Shown here piece after piece: positions 55,017 to 63,968 of a stretch of DNA of 64,000 bases. Source of the DNA: Streptomyces griseus (GTDB taxonomy: Bacteria; Actinomycetota; Actinomycetes; Nanopelagicales; Nanopelagicaceae); contig CAMBDL010000003.1 of assembly GCA_945865365.1 (NCBI GenBank), positions 47,949 through 111,948 of the forward strand, read 5' to 3'. Below the pieces are notes generated by a model that did not search any database, was not told the origin of the DNA, and saw only the letters and a program-made list of their open reading frames with translations. How positions within the stretch are numbered: the stretch's first letter is position 1; the number at the start of each line of letters is the position of its first letter. A program made the translations under genes and the position numbers.

Positions 55017-55790
55017 CTAATCCAGATCCAATCGTTCGAAAACAAATAACGCTTCAATGTAATCCTCGCCAGTAATTCCTAAATTCTGAGCATCAGGTGG
55101 TGCAGTCTGTGGCTCAATACACACGCCTTCGCTATCTTCAGTAAAGACAACCCACCATGGAGCATCGGATTCGATGGAGATTCTCGCAACATCCTCCCAA
55201 ACCACTGCAGGGGTGCCTTTTATGCCGGTAAAAGCATCGTCCCAAGGTTGCGGTGTTGGTTTGCACCGTTCCCCTGTCGGTATTCCTTCGCTATTGCGAA
55301 TCAACATCTCGGTGGCTTCAAACTCAACCTCAGCGCTTCCACCACGATCTAAATCTCGCGCAAACCAAGGATGCATGCCCATCCACACTGGTAAGTCACA
55401 ACCATGAGCGTCGTACTCCAACGACCACCGCACGGCATCATCTAGAACTTCAATTCTCTGCTCTACCGTTGCACCGTTATAAGGCGCTGGCAGATGCAGC
55501 AGTGATCGCCCTGGGCCAATCTCTTGCCAAGAACTAATCAGACCAAAACCATGTAAAGCATGTGGTGGATCAATGGTTGCTGGTAGTTGAAAACTCTCAC
55601 CAGCTGAACTTGTAATTAAGCCTTCATTAATGCGCCCAGCCCATGGAGCCATTGAGTACCACCCTGATGTATGAACCTGACCGCGAAAAGGCACCGCGAA
55701 TTCATTATCGCGCCATTTCAATGAAACGATTCGGCCACCGTTGTCATCATCAATGGCAATTTGAAACTCGGCATCATCTATGAACTGCAT
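55017..55790 (-). CDS. Aldose 1-epimerase family protein
   Basis: 257 residues, galactose mutarotase-like: GGRIVSLKWRDNEFAVPF, YSMAPWAGRINEG, HALHGFGLISSW (catalytic His region), GMHPWFARDL, and late EPQTAPPDAQN. Interconverts sugar anomers. The ATG overlaps the upstream kinase stop (TAATG); a longer in-frame start lies inside the kinase gene and lacks support. Two bases separate its stop from the aminotransferase ATG. Confidence 0.85.
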   Translation of the reverse strand: MQFIDDAEFQIAIDDDNGGRIVSLKWRDNEFAVPFRGQVHTSGWYSMAPWAGRINEGLITSSAGESFQLPATIDPPHALHGFGLISSWQEIGPGRSLLHLPAPYNGATVEQRIEVLDDAVRWSLEYDAHGCDLPVWMGMHPWFARDLDRGGSAEVEFEATEMLIRNSEGIPTGERCKPTPQPWDDAFTGIKGTPAVVWEDVARISIESDAPWWVVFTEDSEGVCIEPQTAPPDAQNLGITGEDYIEALFVFERLDLD

Positions 55791-56686
55791 TAGAACTCCA
55801 TTATTAATTCGTGCCTTCGTGGAGGTTGAGCACCCGCACGTGAACATGTGATTGCAGCTGCAACTGCCGCCTTATGTAAAACTGTGTTGAGGATATGACC
55901 TTCAAGGCCTGCAACAGAGTGCTGTATAACGCCTTCTACAACTATTGCACCAACGGTATCGCCGGCACCAACTGTATCTACAACCTCGGTTTTAACACCA
56001 TCGACTTCTTCTATGCCGTGCTCGGTGTAGCCAATTAATCCATGTGCGCCTCGAGTGATAACAACACAACTCACTCCACCAGCGATCCATCGCTGCGCAA
56101 CTTCATCTAGCGTCTCATCTGGGTATAACCACTTAATATCATCATCGCTGACCTTCACCACCGAAGAGATCGCCACCCATTTTTCAGTAGCCTGGCAGTA
56201 CTTTTCGTGATCTGACATCACCGATGGACGAATATTCGGATCAAAGACAATCGGTGCAAACTCACCAACCTGCACTGCCCAGTCGTAGAGAACACTGGCT
56301 GCGGGCTCAACAATCGTTACTAACGTACCGATATGAAGCACTGATGGTTTTAAGCTTTCAGGATCGGGTAGCCACGAAGAATGAAAGTCAAAGGTGGCGG
56401 TGTCTTCGATTGCAAAGGCATAACGTGCTGCGCCTTGTGCATCTAATGTAACCGTTGCGGTACATGTTGGCTTATCGCTACTTAAACACAGAGCTAAGCC
56501 AACATTGTCTTGTGATAGCTCTTTCCGAGCGCTGACCCCAAAGGCATCGGTAGAGATTCCATCGATAAAATCAACCTCATGCCCTAAGCGCGCTAAAGCT
56601 TTAGCAGTATTAGCTGGTCCGCCGCCGACAACCGGACCGGTTGGCAAGATATCTATAAGAACTTCTCCGCAGACCCAGATGCTCAC
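55790..56686 (-). CDS. PfkB-family sugar kinase (fructokinase-like)
   Basis: 298 residues. N-terminal CGEVLIDILPTG, GGGPANTAKALARLG substrate motif, and the ATP-site DTVGAGDT with catalytic Asp. The pattern resembles bacterial fructokinases; the exact sugar is unproven. GTG start with AGGAG upstream. First gene of an operon with an epimerase and an aminotransferase, divergent from an aldo/keto reductase, so this is probably a small sugar-use cluster. Confidence 0.85.
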   Translation of the reverse strand: MSIWVCGEVLIDILPTGPVVGGGPANTAKALARLGHEVDFIDGISTDAFGVSARKELSQDNVGLALCLSSDKPTCTATVTLDAQGAARYAFAIEDTATFDFHSSWLPDPESLKPSVLHIGTLVTIVEPAASVLYDWAVQVGEFAPIVFDPNIRPSVMSDHEKYCQATEKWVAISSVVKVSDDDIKWLYPDETLDEVAQRWIAGGVSCVVITRGAHGLIGYTEHGIEEVDGVKTEVVDTVGAGDTVGAIVVEGVIQHSVAGLEGHILNTVLHKAAVAAAITCSRAGAQPPRRHELIMEF

Positions 56687-56791
56687 GTGAGCTCTCCTTT
56701 GCGCCCTCGGGCTAAGCCCCGGCTTGTAAATCCCTCTGTCACCTTCTGCATGTGGCTAATTGTGCCTTATCTTGGGGTTGTTTGAACAAGG

Positions 56792-56797
56792 TAACCT
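56792..56797 (+). promoter_or_regulatory. -10 element (TAACCT), leaderless promoter of the aldo/keto reductase gene
   Basis: TAACCT, six bases, ATG at 56804. Upstream, TTGTTTGAACAA at 56779-56790 is an imperfect palindrome that could bind a regulator. Confidence 0.55.
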
Positions 56798-56803
56798 TTC
56801 TCA

Positions 56804-57733
56804 ATGATTACTCTTCCAGAGACCGACCTTGTGGTTCATCCCCTATGCCTTGGTAGCAATATCTTCGGTTCAAATGCGGATGCGGCTCAATCTCACGCAG
56901 TATTACATGCTTACCGCAACCACGGCGGCAATTTCATTGATACTGCCGATGCCTATAACCAGTGGGTAGACGGACATGTTGGTGGTGAGTCCGAGACAAT
57001 TATTGGCTCTTGGTTGAAAGAGATAAATAGCCGCGCAGAAATAGTTATCGCAACAAAGGTTTCATTGATGAAAACTCGTCCTGGGCTTTCTGCGGAAAAT
57101 ATTATTGCTGCATGTGAAGAGTCGCTCAATCGACTACAAACCGATTACATCGATCTGTATTACAGCCACGGCGATGACCCTGATGTACCGATGGAGGAGG
57201 TTCTCGGTGCTTATGCCCAACTCATTGCACAGGGAAAAGTACGTTATATCGCCGCCTCAAACTTTTCACCAGAGCGTTTGCGCCTGGCACTAGAAATAAG
57301 CAGAGACAATAACCTGCCTTCATATGTTGCCGTTCAGGATAAATATAATTTAGTAGATCGCGCTTCGTATGAAAATAATATGGCACAAACCGTCGCGCAA
57401 TTTGGTTTATCTAATATCCCTTTTTATGGAATTGCTCGCGGCTTCTTAAGCGGAAAATATCGTCCTGGAGTAACAGAGGTAGATTCTCTGCGTGCAGCTG
57501 GTGCACTTGAATACGCAAATGATAAAAACTTTTCCATTGTGGCCGCGCTAGACACAATTGCCGCGTCTCACAATGCATCGGTAAGCGCAATTGCCCTAGC
57601 GTGGCTGCGCCAACAACCCACAGTGAGCACACCAATTGCCTCGGCTAGAACCGTTGATCAACTCAACGAAATAATCCGCGTCGTTGAGCTTTCCGATGAA
57701 GAGTTAGCGCTGCTTTCAGCCCTTAGTTTGTAG
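56804..57733 (+). CDS. Aldo/keto reductase
   Basis: 309 residues, TIM barrel. Catalytic tetrad: Asp and Tyr in DTADAYNQW, Lys in IATKVSL, His in YYSHGDDP. C-terminal IAWLRQQP-type cofactor segment and STPIASARTVDQL. NADPH-dependent reduction of an aldehyde or ketose; divergent from the sugar-kinase operon. Last 18 bp overlap the 3' end of the convergent metzincin-like gene. Confidence 0.87.
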   Translation: MITLPETDLVVHPLCLGSNIFGSNADAAQSHAVLHAYRNHGGNFIDTADAYNQWVDGHVGGESETIIGSWLKEINSRAEIVIATKVSLMKTRPGLSAENIIAACEESLNRLQTDYIDLYYSHGDDPDVPMEEVLGAYAQLIAQGKVRYIAASNFSPERLRLALEISRDNNLPSYVAVQDKYNLVDRASYENNMAQTVAQFGLSNIPFYGIARGFLSGKYRPGVTEVDSLRAAGALEYANDKNFSIVAALDTIAASHNASVSAIALAWLRQQPTVSTPIASARTVDQLNEIIRVVELSDEELALLSALSL

Positions 57734-60346
57734 GCGAGTAGCCATCAGTACGGCTGTGTCGAGCCAGCGTTTTACCTGATCTTCAGGGAAAGGTTTATCG
57801 CCAGTTGTGAGTATGTATAGACCTGTAAACACGGCGCCAGAAAATTGGTAGAAGCCTAATAGCTGACGTGCACCGGTTCCAACATCGATTTGTGCATTAA
57901 CAAATACACGTGAATCTTCAGCCACTACGCCAGCTGGCGGAGTGGGTAGAGTATTAAATGCGTAAGGGATCTTTGCGCCAGCTGAGTCTCTAAATCCGCC
58001 ATCAATAACGCACTGCTCCAAAGCCTTAGTGAGTTCAGACTTTGCAGCTTGTGCAGCCGTTATCGATGAATACCTCACTACCTCGGTAGATAGAAATACA
58101 TAAGGACTATCTTTTCTTGTAACACTCATCTGTCTGCGCTCTCTTCGATTGCTTTCAGATGGAAAGTTACTGCTGCATAGATCAAGACTTGGATCCTCTA
58201 ACGTGGTGCCTCTAATCATCGGCAGGACGGTCCACTCTTGGCTAAAGTCCGCTGAGTTAAAGCCGAATGCTGACAGGGCTAGCTGCTTACTCTCAGCCAG
58301 AGAGGTATCGTTTGCTGGAGCGCTGCGATCGAGATTTGCTACATTGGTAAAGCTTCCAGTGGTTGTGGCAATGCCGTATAAAACAAAGTTGCTTCCAGTT
58401 ACTCTAATAGTTTTTTTAGCTTTGCTTAAAGCAATTGTTGCGCCAACTCGCAATTTCGTCGATGTTGATTGTGCAATTGTGGCAAGCGTTGTAGCTCCTG
58501 TAACTACCGTTGCCGTTCCGGCGCCAACAAGCACGCTAATTCTTCCATTTTGCAGAAATGAGGCCGTGCACTTTCCGGTGCATTTCTGTGCATCAGGGCC
58601 ATACGATGCAGGTGCGGCGCTCCATTTTCCAGTACGGCCCGCCTTTCCTACTAATGAAACCGCGCTCTTCATAGTGAGAGTGCCAGTTAAGCCATTTCCT
58701 AAGCAGTCAAAAACCTGCGCAGTTGTGGAGATTGGGTTAGTTGGGTTAACAAGGAATGCCGGCGCCGTCTTGGCATCACTTCTCTGCGTGATAAAGCCAT
58801 CTTCATTGACTAAGTTAGTCATGCACAGACCGCTGCCAGCATCTTTAGCGCCAGTCCATTTTACTAAGTATTGGTTATCTACAATCTCGGCGGTTTCAAA
58901 GTCAGCTGTCACTACAGGACGGCCTCTATCAATTGTTACAGAGACGGCTGGAGTCCACTCGCTGGTGTTTCCTGCTACATCTACTGCTCGAATGGAGATT
59001 GAATAAGCTCCTTCAGGCAAATCTCTCACATGCACGGTTTGTGGGGCATTAAAAGGATTAAGAACTGTTGGCGACCAATTCAATGTTACTGAACTTGGTA
59101 AGTCACTTACTACCCCATTGATTTTTGCTTGGAACTTAGTAACAGTTGTTTCAGCATCCTCATAACCCTGTGGGATGATTTCAAAATCTGGATACTGCCA
59201 AAAATTTGTTGAGCCCAGTGTTGGTACTGGTGGTGGTGTTTTATCTGGAGTGCGTGTAATAGTTACAGCGGCTCCGTTGGCAACGGCCGTTGCTGAAATC
59301 GAGATATTGCCAGAGTACGTCTTTGCAGATGTATTAGTCATCGATCCGGTTGTTTTTGATAAAACATAGGTGAATGAATCTAGGTTGAGCATCCACATAT
59401 CTATACCTAGCGCTTGGCTAAACTCTGGCTGCGTCAGATCTTCAGGATTTGGACTCACTAAAGCTGAAATAGGTGGCGGATCTAAGCGGAAGATCGCAAG
59501 GCCCGCATCGTAAGTGACTCCAGGTAGCTTTCTACGATATTCAACCCAGTAGGCGGATTTACCATCGCGCAAATAAATAGCTTTTGTGCCATTTGCAAAG
59601 TCTGATGGAGATAACGTAATCGTCTCATTGAGCCAAGACTGCTTTACCTGTGAAACATCGAGCAAGCCCATAGTCCACTGGTGATAGGTATTGAGCGGTG
59701 ATGGCGTATCAACATTGCCCATCACATCGATCGCTCCACCATATTCAACTGCTTGGCAGTCGCTGCCCCATGCTCCATCTTTTGCGCCCGACTCACATCG
59801 CAAGAAATTAGTGTGCCCCAGCCCAAATGTATGGCCTAACTCGTGGGCAATAACAAAGCTTGAATCTGAATCATGTAAGACGAGTAATCCTGATGCGCTT
59901 TTAGCCTCACCTAACGGTGCACGACCGCTCCACACGCAGCCGGCACGGGGAGTGATGATGAGTAAATATCTTTTGCTGTAATCACTAATTCCTAAACGTG
60001 AGTATGCCTCAGACTTTATCAACTTCATAAAGTCATCTGAATCAGATCCAGTGCATGGCATTCTTCTTGCGATAGCGATTGGAGTTGTTAAGACTTCTCC
60101 AGAAATAAAATTAATAGTACGGTCTTTAGTATCTCCATACAAGGTTGTGAAAGTTTTCCATCTAGCATTTACATCGTTATTAATTATTTTTGCAATTCCA
60201 GTTGCATCAGCAGGTGCTTTACGGGCACCAGGCCATGTAACTTCAACAACATCGATTACTCGAGTATCTACGGCAACGGCAGCGGTTAATCCCAATGAGG
60301 AAAAGCCGATAACTAAAACGAGGAATACATGCACTCTTCTCTTCAT
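57716..60346 (-). CDS. Secreted zinc metallopeptidase, metzincin (HExxHxxGxxH) type
   Basis: 876 residues. Signal peptide about 1-26. The protease domain (~30-330) has HELGHTFGLGH with His168, Glu169, His172 and His178, and a candidate Met-turn in DVMGNVD, resembling gametolysin/M11-like metzincins. Next come Ig/FN3-like beta modules (~375-480, ~490-560), a Cys pair region (KCTGKCTA) and a C-terminal domain (~690-876). No anchor motif is visible. Substrate unknown; the neighbouring gene encodes a giant surface protein. Leaderless promoter. Confidence 0.82.
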   Translation of the reverse strand: MKRRVHVFLVLVIGFSSLGLTAAVAVDTRVIDVVEVTWPGARKAPADATGIAKIINNDVNARWKTFTTLYGDTKDRTINFISGEVLTTPIAIARRMPCTGSDSDDFMKLIKSEAYSRLGISDYSKRYLLIITPRAGCVWSGRAPLGEAKSASGLLVLHDSDSSFVIAHELGHTFGLGHTNFLRCESGAKDGAWGSDCQAVEYGGAIDVMGNVDTPSPLNTYHQWTMGLLDVSQVKQSWLNETITLSPSDFANGTKAIYLRDGKSAYWVEYRRKLPGVTYDAGLAIFRLDPPPISALVSPNPEDLTQPEFSQALGIDMWMLNLDSFTYVLSKTTGSMTNTSAKTYSGNISISATAVANGAAVTITRTPDKTPPPVPTLGSTNFWQYPDFEIIPQGYEDAETTVTKFQAKINGVVSDLPSSVTLNWSPTVLNPFNAPQTVHVRDLPEGAYSISIRAVDVAGNTSEWTPAVSVTIDRGRPVVTADFETAEIVDNQYLVKWTGAKDAGSGLCMTNLVNEDGFITQRSDAKTAPAFLVNPTNPISTTAQVFDCLGNGLTGTLTMKSAVSLVGKAGRTGKWSAAPASYGPDAQKCTGKCTASFLQNGRISVLVGAGTATVVTGATTLATIAQSTSTKLRVGATIALSKAKKTIRVTGSNFVLYGIATTTGSFTNVANLDRSAPANDTSLAESKQLALSAFGFNSADFSQEWTVLPMIRGTTLEDPSLDLCSSNFPSESNRRERRQMSVTRKDSPYVFLSTEVVRYSSITAAQAAKSELTKALEQCVIDGGFRDSAGAKIPYAFNTLPTPPAGVVAEDSRVFVNAQIDVGTGARQLLGFYQFSGAVFTGLYILTTGDKPFPEDQVKRWLDTAVLMATRLQTKG

Positions 60347-60352
60347 ACGCGT

Positions 60353-60358
60353 ACTTTA
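60353..60358 (-). promoter_or_regulatory. -10 element (TAAAGT), leaderless promoter of the metzincin gene
   Basis: TAAAGT, six bases, ATG at 60346. Confidence 0.55.
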
Positions 60359-60430
60359 GAGGCTCCAGGCCAAATTTTCATGCCGGTAAATAACCCACAC
60401 GGAATACTCAGAAAGTTCTAACTAAGTAAA

Positions 60431-60452
60431 CCGCTGTAGCATCTTCTGCTGC
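60431..60452. repeat. 22-bp copy of surface-protein tail sequence in the 3' flank
   Basis: These 22 bases are identical to 61162-61183 inside the surface-protein tail (encoding an AAEDATA segment). The copy lies outside any gene, beyond the terminator, between the surface-protein gene and the metzincin gene. Confidence 0.6.
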
Positions 60453-60472
60453 CACCATCAATGCCACCTATT

Positions 60473-60523
60473 AAAAGGCCGAAGCCCCACCCCCACTAAA
60501 AGTGGGAGCAGGGCCTCGGTTTT
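60473..60523 (-). terminator. Terminator of the large surface-protein gene
   Basis: Two-part hairpin: inner perfect 6-bp stem CCCACT/AGTGGG with a three-base loop, and outer 9-bp stem (60479-60487 with 60511-60519) with one mismatch. On the minus strand it is followed by CCTTTTAAT. A further short repeat AGATCT-N5-AGATCT lies just upstream, at 60525-60540. Confidence 0.75.
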
Positions 60524-60547
60524 AGATCTTTAGAAGATCTTTAAGGC

Positions 60548-63500
60548 TTAAGCCTTAACCTTCTTCTGGATCTTGATGATGATATTTGTTAGAGCAGTGA
60601 TCTGAGCCTTGATTGCAGCGAAAGCAGTTGCAATAGATGCAGCAAGAGCTGCTACTGCATCAGATGCTGCCTCGGCTGCATCCTTTGCACCATTTGCTGC
60701 TTCAGTTGCATCTTGAGCTGCAGCAGTTGCTGCCTCGGCTGCATCGCGTGCACCGTTAGCTGCCTCTGTTGCTGCATTAGCTGCATTAGCTGCATCTAGT
60801 GCTGCATCAAGCGCTGCTTCTGCATCTGTTGATGCATTTTCAGCGGCTGCCATAGCACCCTCAGCGGCTTCCATAGCACCCTCAGCGTTCATGGCTGCTA
60901 CATCTGCTGACTCGCCTGCAGCGACAGCTGCATCAAATGCTGAAACTGCTGCATCTGCTGCTTCTGCTGCTGAATCGGCTGCCATTTGAGCAATCTCTCC
61001 CGCTGCTGTTGCTGCATCTGCTGCATCTTGTGCAATAGCTGCTGCATTATCTGCTGAATCGACTGCGGCAAGTGCATTATCTGATGCTTCTTGTGCAATA
61101 GCTGCTGCATTATCTGCTGAATCGATTGCATTAAGTGCACTCTCTCCAGCTGAAATAGCTGCCGCTGTAGCATCTTCTGCTGCTGCGATCGCATCTGCTG
61201 CATTATCTGCTGCAACCTGTGCAATATCTGCTGCATCTTGAGCTGTAGCGTTAGCTGCATCTCCAGCATCGATAGCATCTTGAGCTGCTGCAATTGCTGC
61301 ATCAGCATTGCTTGATGCCTCAGTTGCCATGTCAATTGCATCGTTGATTAGAGCTTCTAGAGCTGCTGCGTTAGCTGCTGCTGTAGCTGCTGCTGTAGCT
61401 GCTGCTGCTGTAGCTGCTGCTGTAGCTGCTGCTGCGTTAGCTGTAGCTGCTGCTGTAGCTGCTGCTGCGTTAGCTGCTGCTGTAGCTGCTGCTGCTGTAG
61501 CTGCTGTAGCTGCTGTAGCTGCTGCTTCTTCAACTGCGATAACTTCAGCTGACTTAGTAGGTGCACCAACAACAGTGACTGTAACTACTGCTGACTTAGT
61601 AGGTGCTGCTGCGCCAGTTGGATTAGTAGCTCCAGTCGCCCAAGCAAGTGCTGCAGTTCCTGTTGATTCAATTGTGATTGTTCCAGTTCCAGCTGATGCA
61701 TCACCAATGATGGTGAAAATTGACGTTCCAGCTGCTGTAAAGTTGAGTGATTGTGATATAGCTTGACCTGAAAGGCGAACCTTGTCAGCTGCTGTTGCTG
61801 TAAGTAGTCCATTAGCTGCGTCAACGACGTTACCAAAGACATCCTTTACTGTCACAGTTACTATTGTATTTGAGCTTGGGCTCAATGTTGCAGCTGCAAC
61901 TACTGCAGATACAGTGTAGTAATCAGTCTCTGCGTTATATGCCCAGAACTTAATGAGAACAGTCTTTCCGCCTGATGTAACAGTGATTGTGTGTAGACCA
62001 ACTGTGGTAGCAAACGCATAAACAGAAGCACCTTCAGCCTTGGTTACAGTTGACGAACCTGCATTCCATGCTGTTGATGACGTTGTTGATAGGTATGAAC
62101 CAGCATCTGCTGTGTAAGTAGATGAGTTATCAGCTGAAGCGTCTGTTGCCAAAGTAATAACTTCGGCAGTAGTTGCTCCTGATAATGCACCGCTAGATAC
62201 TGTGTAGATCTGAGCTCCAGCGGCATCATCTGCTGTTCCATCAGTTGGAACGAGAATAGCTGGATAGATTGTCACATCAGCGGCTAGAGTTGTATCAGTT
62301 ACAGGTGTTGTTGCTCCTGTTGTGCCTGAAATTCCTGTGCTAAGTGATGTGATATTTCCAGTTGTGGTGTAGCTGACAGTAGTCACTGTTGCACCTGATG
62401 TTGTTATTGCGACAGGTGATGATGTTCCTGAAAGAGTTACGTCATAGACATAAGTTTCAGCCGTGGCAGTTGTCATGCCAGTAGCTGAAGTGACTGTAAC
62501 TGTTGCAACACCTGATGCGTTTGTAGTACCTGTTGACAATAGGTTTGCAGCTGATACTGAGGCACGATATGCGCGAACAAGTGCTCCTGAGCCAACTGGG
62601 TTAGCAAATTGATCAAGAACTGTGACTGTTACATCAGTTGATGCACCAATGATGCGAACCAGGCTTCCGTTAGGTGAAACTGTTGGAGTACCTGCGCCCA
62701 CTGCTGAATTCGCCTGAGTGACAGTAATCACGGCACCTGAGCCTACAACTCCGTCAATTGCGGTCAGTTGCGTAACAGTTGCTGTTGAACCTGATGCTAA
62801 TGCATTTCCGGCAAGTGTAAAAGTAAAACTTCCTGCACTTGCTGCAGATGAAGTTGCATTTACATACGCTGTTGTTTCGCCATTAACTGTTCCTGCACTA
62901 GCTACGATCTTAAAACGTAGAGTTGTGCTGGCGGTAGCAGATGTAAATCCAACAGTAACGCTTGCTGTACCTGTTGGTACAGTTGCTGCTGCGCCTGTAA
63001 CTGTAGTTGTTCCATTTACTGCATTAGTTGGTGCAGAGACAGTAATTGCACTAGGCACGCCTACTGCGATAACAGTTGCGGTTGTTGTAACTACTGCAGT
63101 CTGAGCAGCAAGTGCACCAAGAGTTCCTAGAGGAGACACTGTCAAGGTAGCTGCTGTTGAAGCTGTGCCACCTGCTGTGAAGACAATAGATGCTGTTCCA
63201 TCGTAAAGATTCGCTGCAGTAGGAGCGGCGGAAGCTGCGATAGACAAAGCTGTTGCACTGCCTGCGTATGTTCCTGAAGTAGCTGTAATTCCAAATGAAT
63301 CAACCATTGTTGGTTGAGTAACATTTCCAGCAGCATCGAGCAATGTAACTGTCAGTGTTGAAACACCTGAAGTTACAACTGAAGATGCGCTGACAGCTGT
63401 TGTGTAACTTGCTGCCTTGCCACGTGTTGTGAAGCTAAATGAAACAGTGTCATTTGATGCTGCACCTGTTCCACCTGACGTCGTTGTAATTGTTCCAGCG

Positions 63501-63919
63501 TAGTAGCCAGCAGTATTAACTTGAATACCCACTTCTGCTGTTGCCCCAGCGGACTCTGCTGTGGGAGCGATTGTCTGAGGAGAAGTTTCGCCCAATGAGT
63601 CAGTACCAACGCCATCGACGATAACTCCACGAGCTTCACCAATACTTGTGTTCGCTATGATCTTTGCTATTGCTGCTGAGGAAGGCGCAGTGGTTAGGTT
63701 GAGTGTGAATGTATCGCCTGTTGTAAGGGCTAGGGTTGTGGTCCAAGAAAGCATTGCAAAGGGAGCATCATCCAGGGTTGATCCCGTTAATGAATAGGCC
63801 ACTGGTGTGACCGTAGCCGTTACTGCAGCCGCGCTTGAAGGCGCAGCAGATAACAGACCAAATCCCATCGCAGATACTGCTACAAGCGCGATGCGCTTGC
63901 GTAGTGTCTTTGTAGACAT
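60548..63919 (-). CDS. Giant secreted surface-layer-like protein with Ala-rich helical tail
   Basis: 1123 residues. Signal peptide about 1-30. Residues ~32-790 are Thr/Ser/Val/Ala/Gly-rich beta modules of bacterial Ig-like type (repeated VTVTVLDQFANPVGSGALV and VTVTVKDVFGNVVDAANG segments). Residues ~797-853 are nearly pure Ala with Thr/Asn; ~854-1090 form an Ala/Asp/Glu helical rod with 21-residue internal repeats (SADNAAAIAQ). The end is a basic amphipathic helix (LTNIIIKIQKKVKA). There are almost no Cys and no LPXTG. I read it as a cell-surface array or stalk protein. Start has AAAGGA before the ATG and a structured leader. Confidence 0.75.
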   Translation of the reverse strand: MSTKTLRKRIALVAVSAMGFGLLSAAPSSAAAVTATVTPVAYSLTGSTLDDAPFAMLSWTTTLALTTGDTFTLNLTTAPSSAAIAKIIANTSIGEARGVIVDGVGTDSLGETSPQTIAPTAESAGATAEVGIQVNTAGYYAGTITTTSGGTGAASNDTVSFSFTTRGKAASYTTAVSASSVVTSGVSTLTVTLLDAAGNVTQPTMVDSFGITATSGTYAGSATALSIAASAAPTAANLYDGTASIVFTAGGTASTAATLTVSPLGTLGALAAQTAVVTTTATVIAVGVPSAITVSAPTNAVNGTTTVTGAAATVPTGTASVTVGFTSATASTTLRFKIVASAGTVNGETTAYVNATSSAASAGSFTFTLAGNALASGSTATVTQLTAIDGVVGSGAVITVTQANSAVGAGTPTVSPNGSLVRIIGASTDVTVTVLDQFANPVGSGALVRAYRASVSAANLLSTGTTNASGVATVTVTSATGMTTATAETYVYDVTLSGTSSPVAITTSGATVTTVSYTTTGNITSLSTGISGTTGATTPVTDTTLAADVTIYPAILVPTDGTADDAAGAQIYTVSSGALSGATTAEVITLATDASADNSSTYTADAGSYLSTTSSTAWNAGSSTVTKAEGASVYAFATTVGLHTITVTSGGKTVLIKFWAYNAETDYYTVSAVVAAATLSPSSNTIVTVTVKDVFGNVVDAANGLLTATAADKVRLSGQAISQSLNFTAAGTSIFTIIGDASAGTGTITIESTGTAALAWATGATNPTGAAAPTKSAVVTVTVVGAPTKSAEVIAVEEAAATAATAATAAAATAAANAAAATAAATANAAAATAAATAAAATAAATAAANAAALEALINDAIDMATEASSNADAAIAAAQDAIDAGDAANATAQDAADIAQVAADNAADAIAAAEDATAAAISAGESALNAIDSADNAAAIAQEASDNALAAVDSADNAAAIAQDAADAATAAGEIAQMAADSAAEAADAAVSAFDAAVAAGESADVAAMNAEGAMEAAEGAMAAAENASTDAEAALDAALDAANAANAATEAANGARDAAEAATAAAQDATEAANGAKDAAEAASDAVAALAASIATAFAAIKAQITALTNIIIKIQKKVKA
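61026..61125 (-). repeat. 37-bp exact direct repeat with 63-bp period in the rod region
   Basis: 61026-61062 and 61089-61125 are identical. The period of 63 bp equals 21 residues, three heptads, so the copies keep frame and coiled-coil register. Confidence 0.85.
61361..61528 (-). repeat. Low-complexity GCT/GTA triplet tract encoding poly-Ala/Thr/Asn
   Basis: About 168 bp built almost only from GCT and GTA/GTT triplets on the plus strand, read in frame as Ala with Thr or Asn every 4-5 residues. Prone to slippage, but any triplet change keeps the frame. Confidence 0.85.
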
Positions 63920-63938
63920 TTGTTTCCTTTCGTTTAGT

Positions 63939-63963
63939 CGAAGCTCGGACGATCCGAACTTCG
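63939..63963 (-). promoter_or_regulatory. 5'-leader hairpin 2 of the surface-protein gene
   Basis: In the mRNA, CGAAGUUCGGA pairs with UCCGAGCUUCG: eleven pairs including one G-U, with a three-base UCG loop. It ends 19 nt before the ATG, just upstream of the ribosome-binding site, with no T-tract, so it is not a terminator. Confidence 0.75.
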
Positions 63964-63968
63964 GCTTA

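Noticed and set aside
60898..61341. Gln/Leu/Met-rich frame on the minus strand in the rod region
   Set aside because: Frame-shifted reading of Ala codons (GCA to CAG/CTG), no start signal; shadow of the surface-protein gene.
61361..61528. CRISPR-like repetition
   Set aside because: The repeat unit is a 9-12 bp in-frame codon pattern without unique spacers; it encodes poly-Ala/Thr/Asn.
61308..61766. 152-codon Ala/Val-rich frame on the plus strand within the surface-protein gene
   Set aside because: It arises from reading the GCT-rich repeat on the other strand; composition is entirely explained by the triplet repeat.
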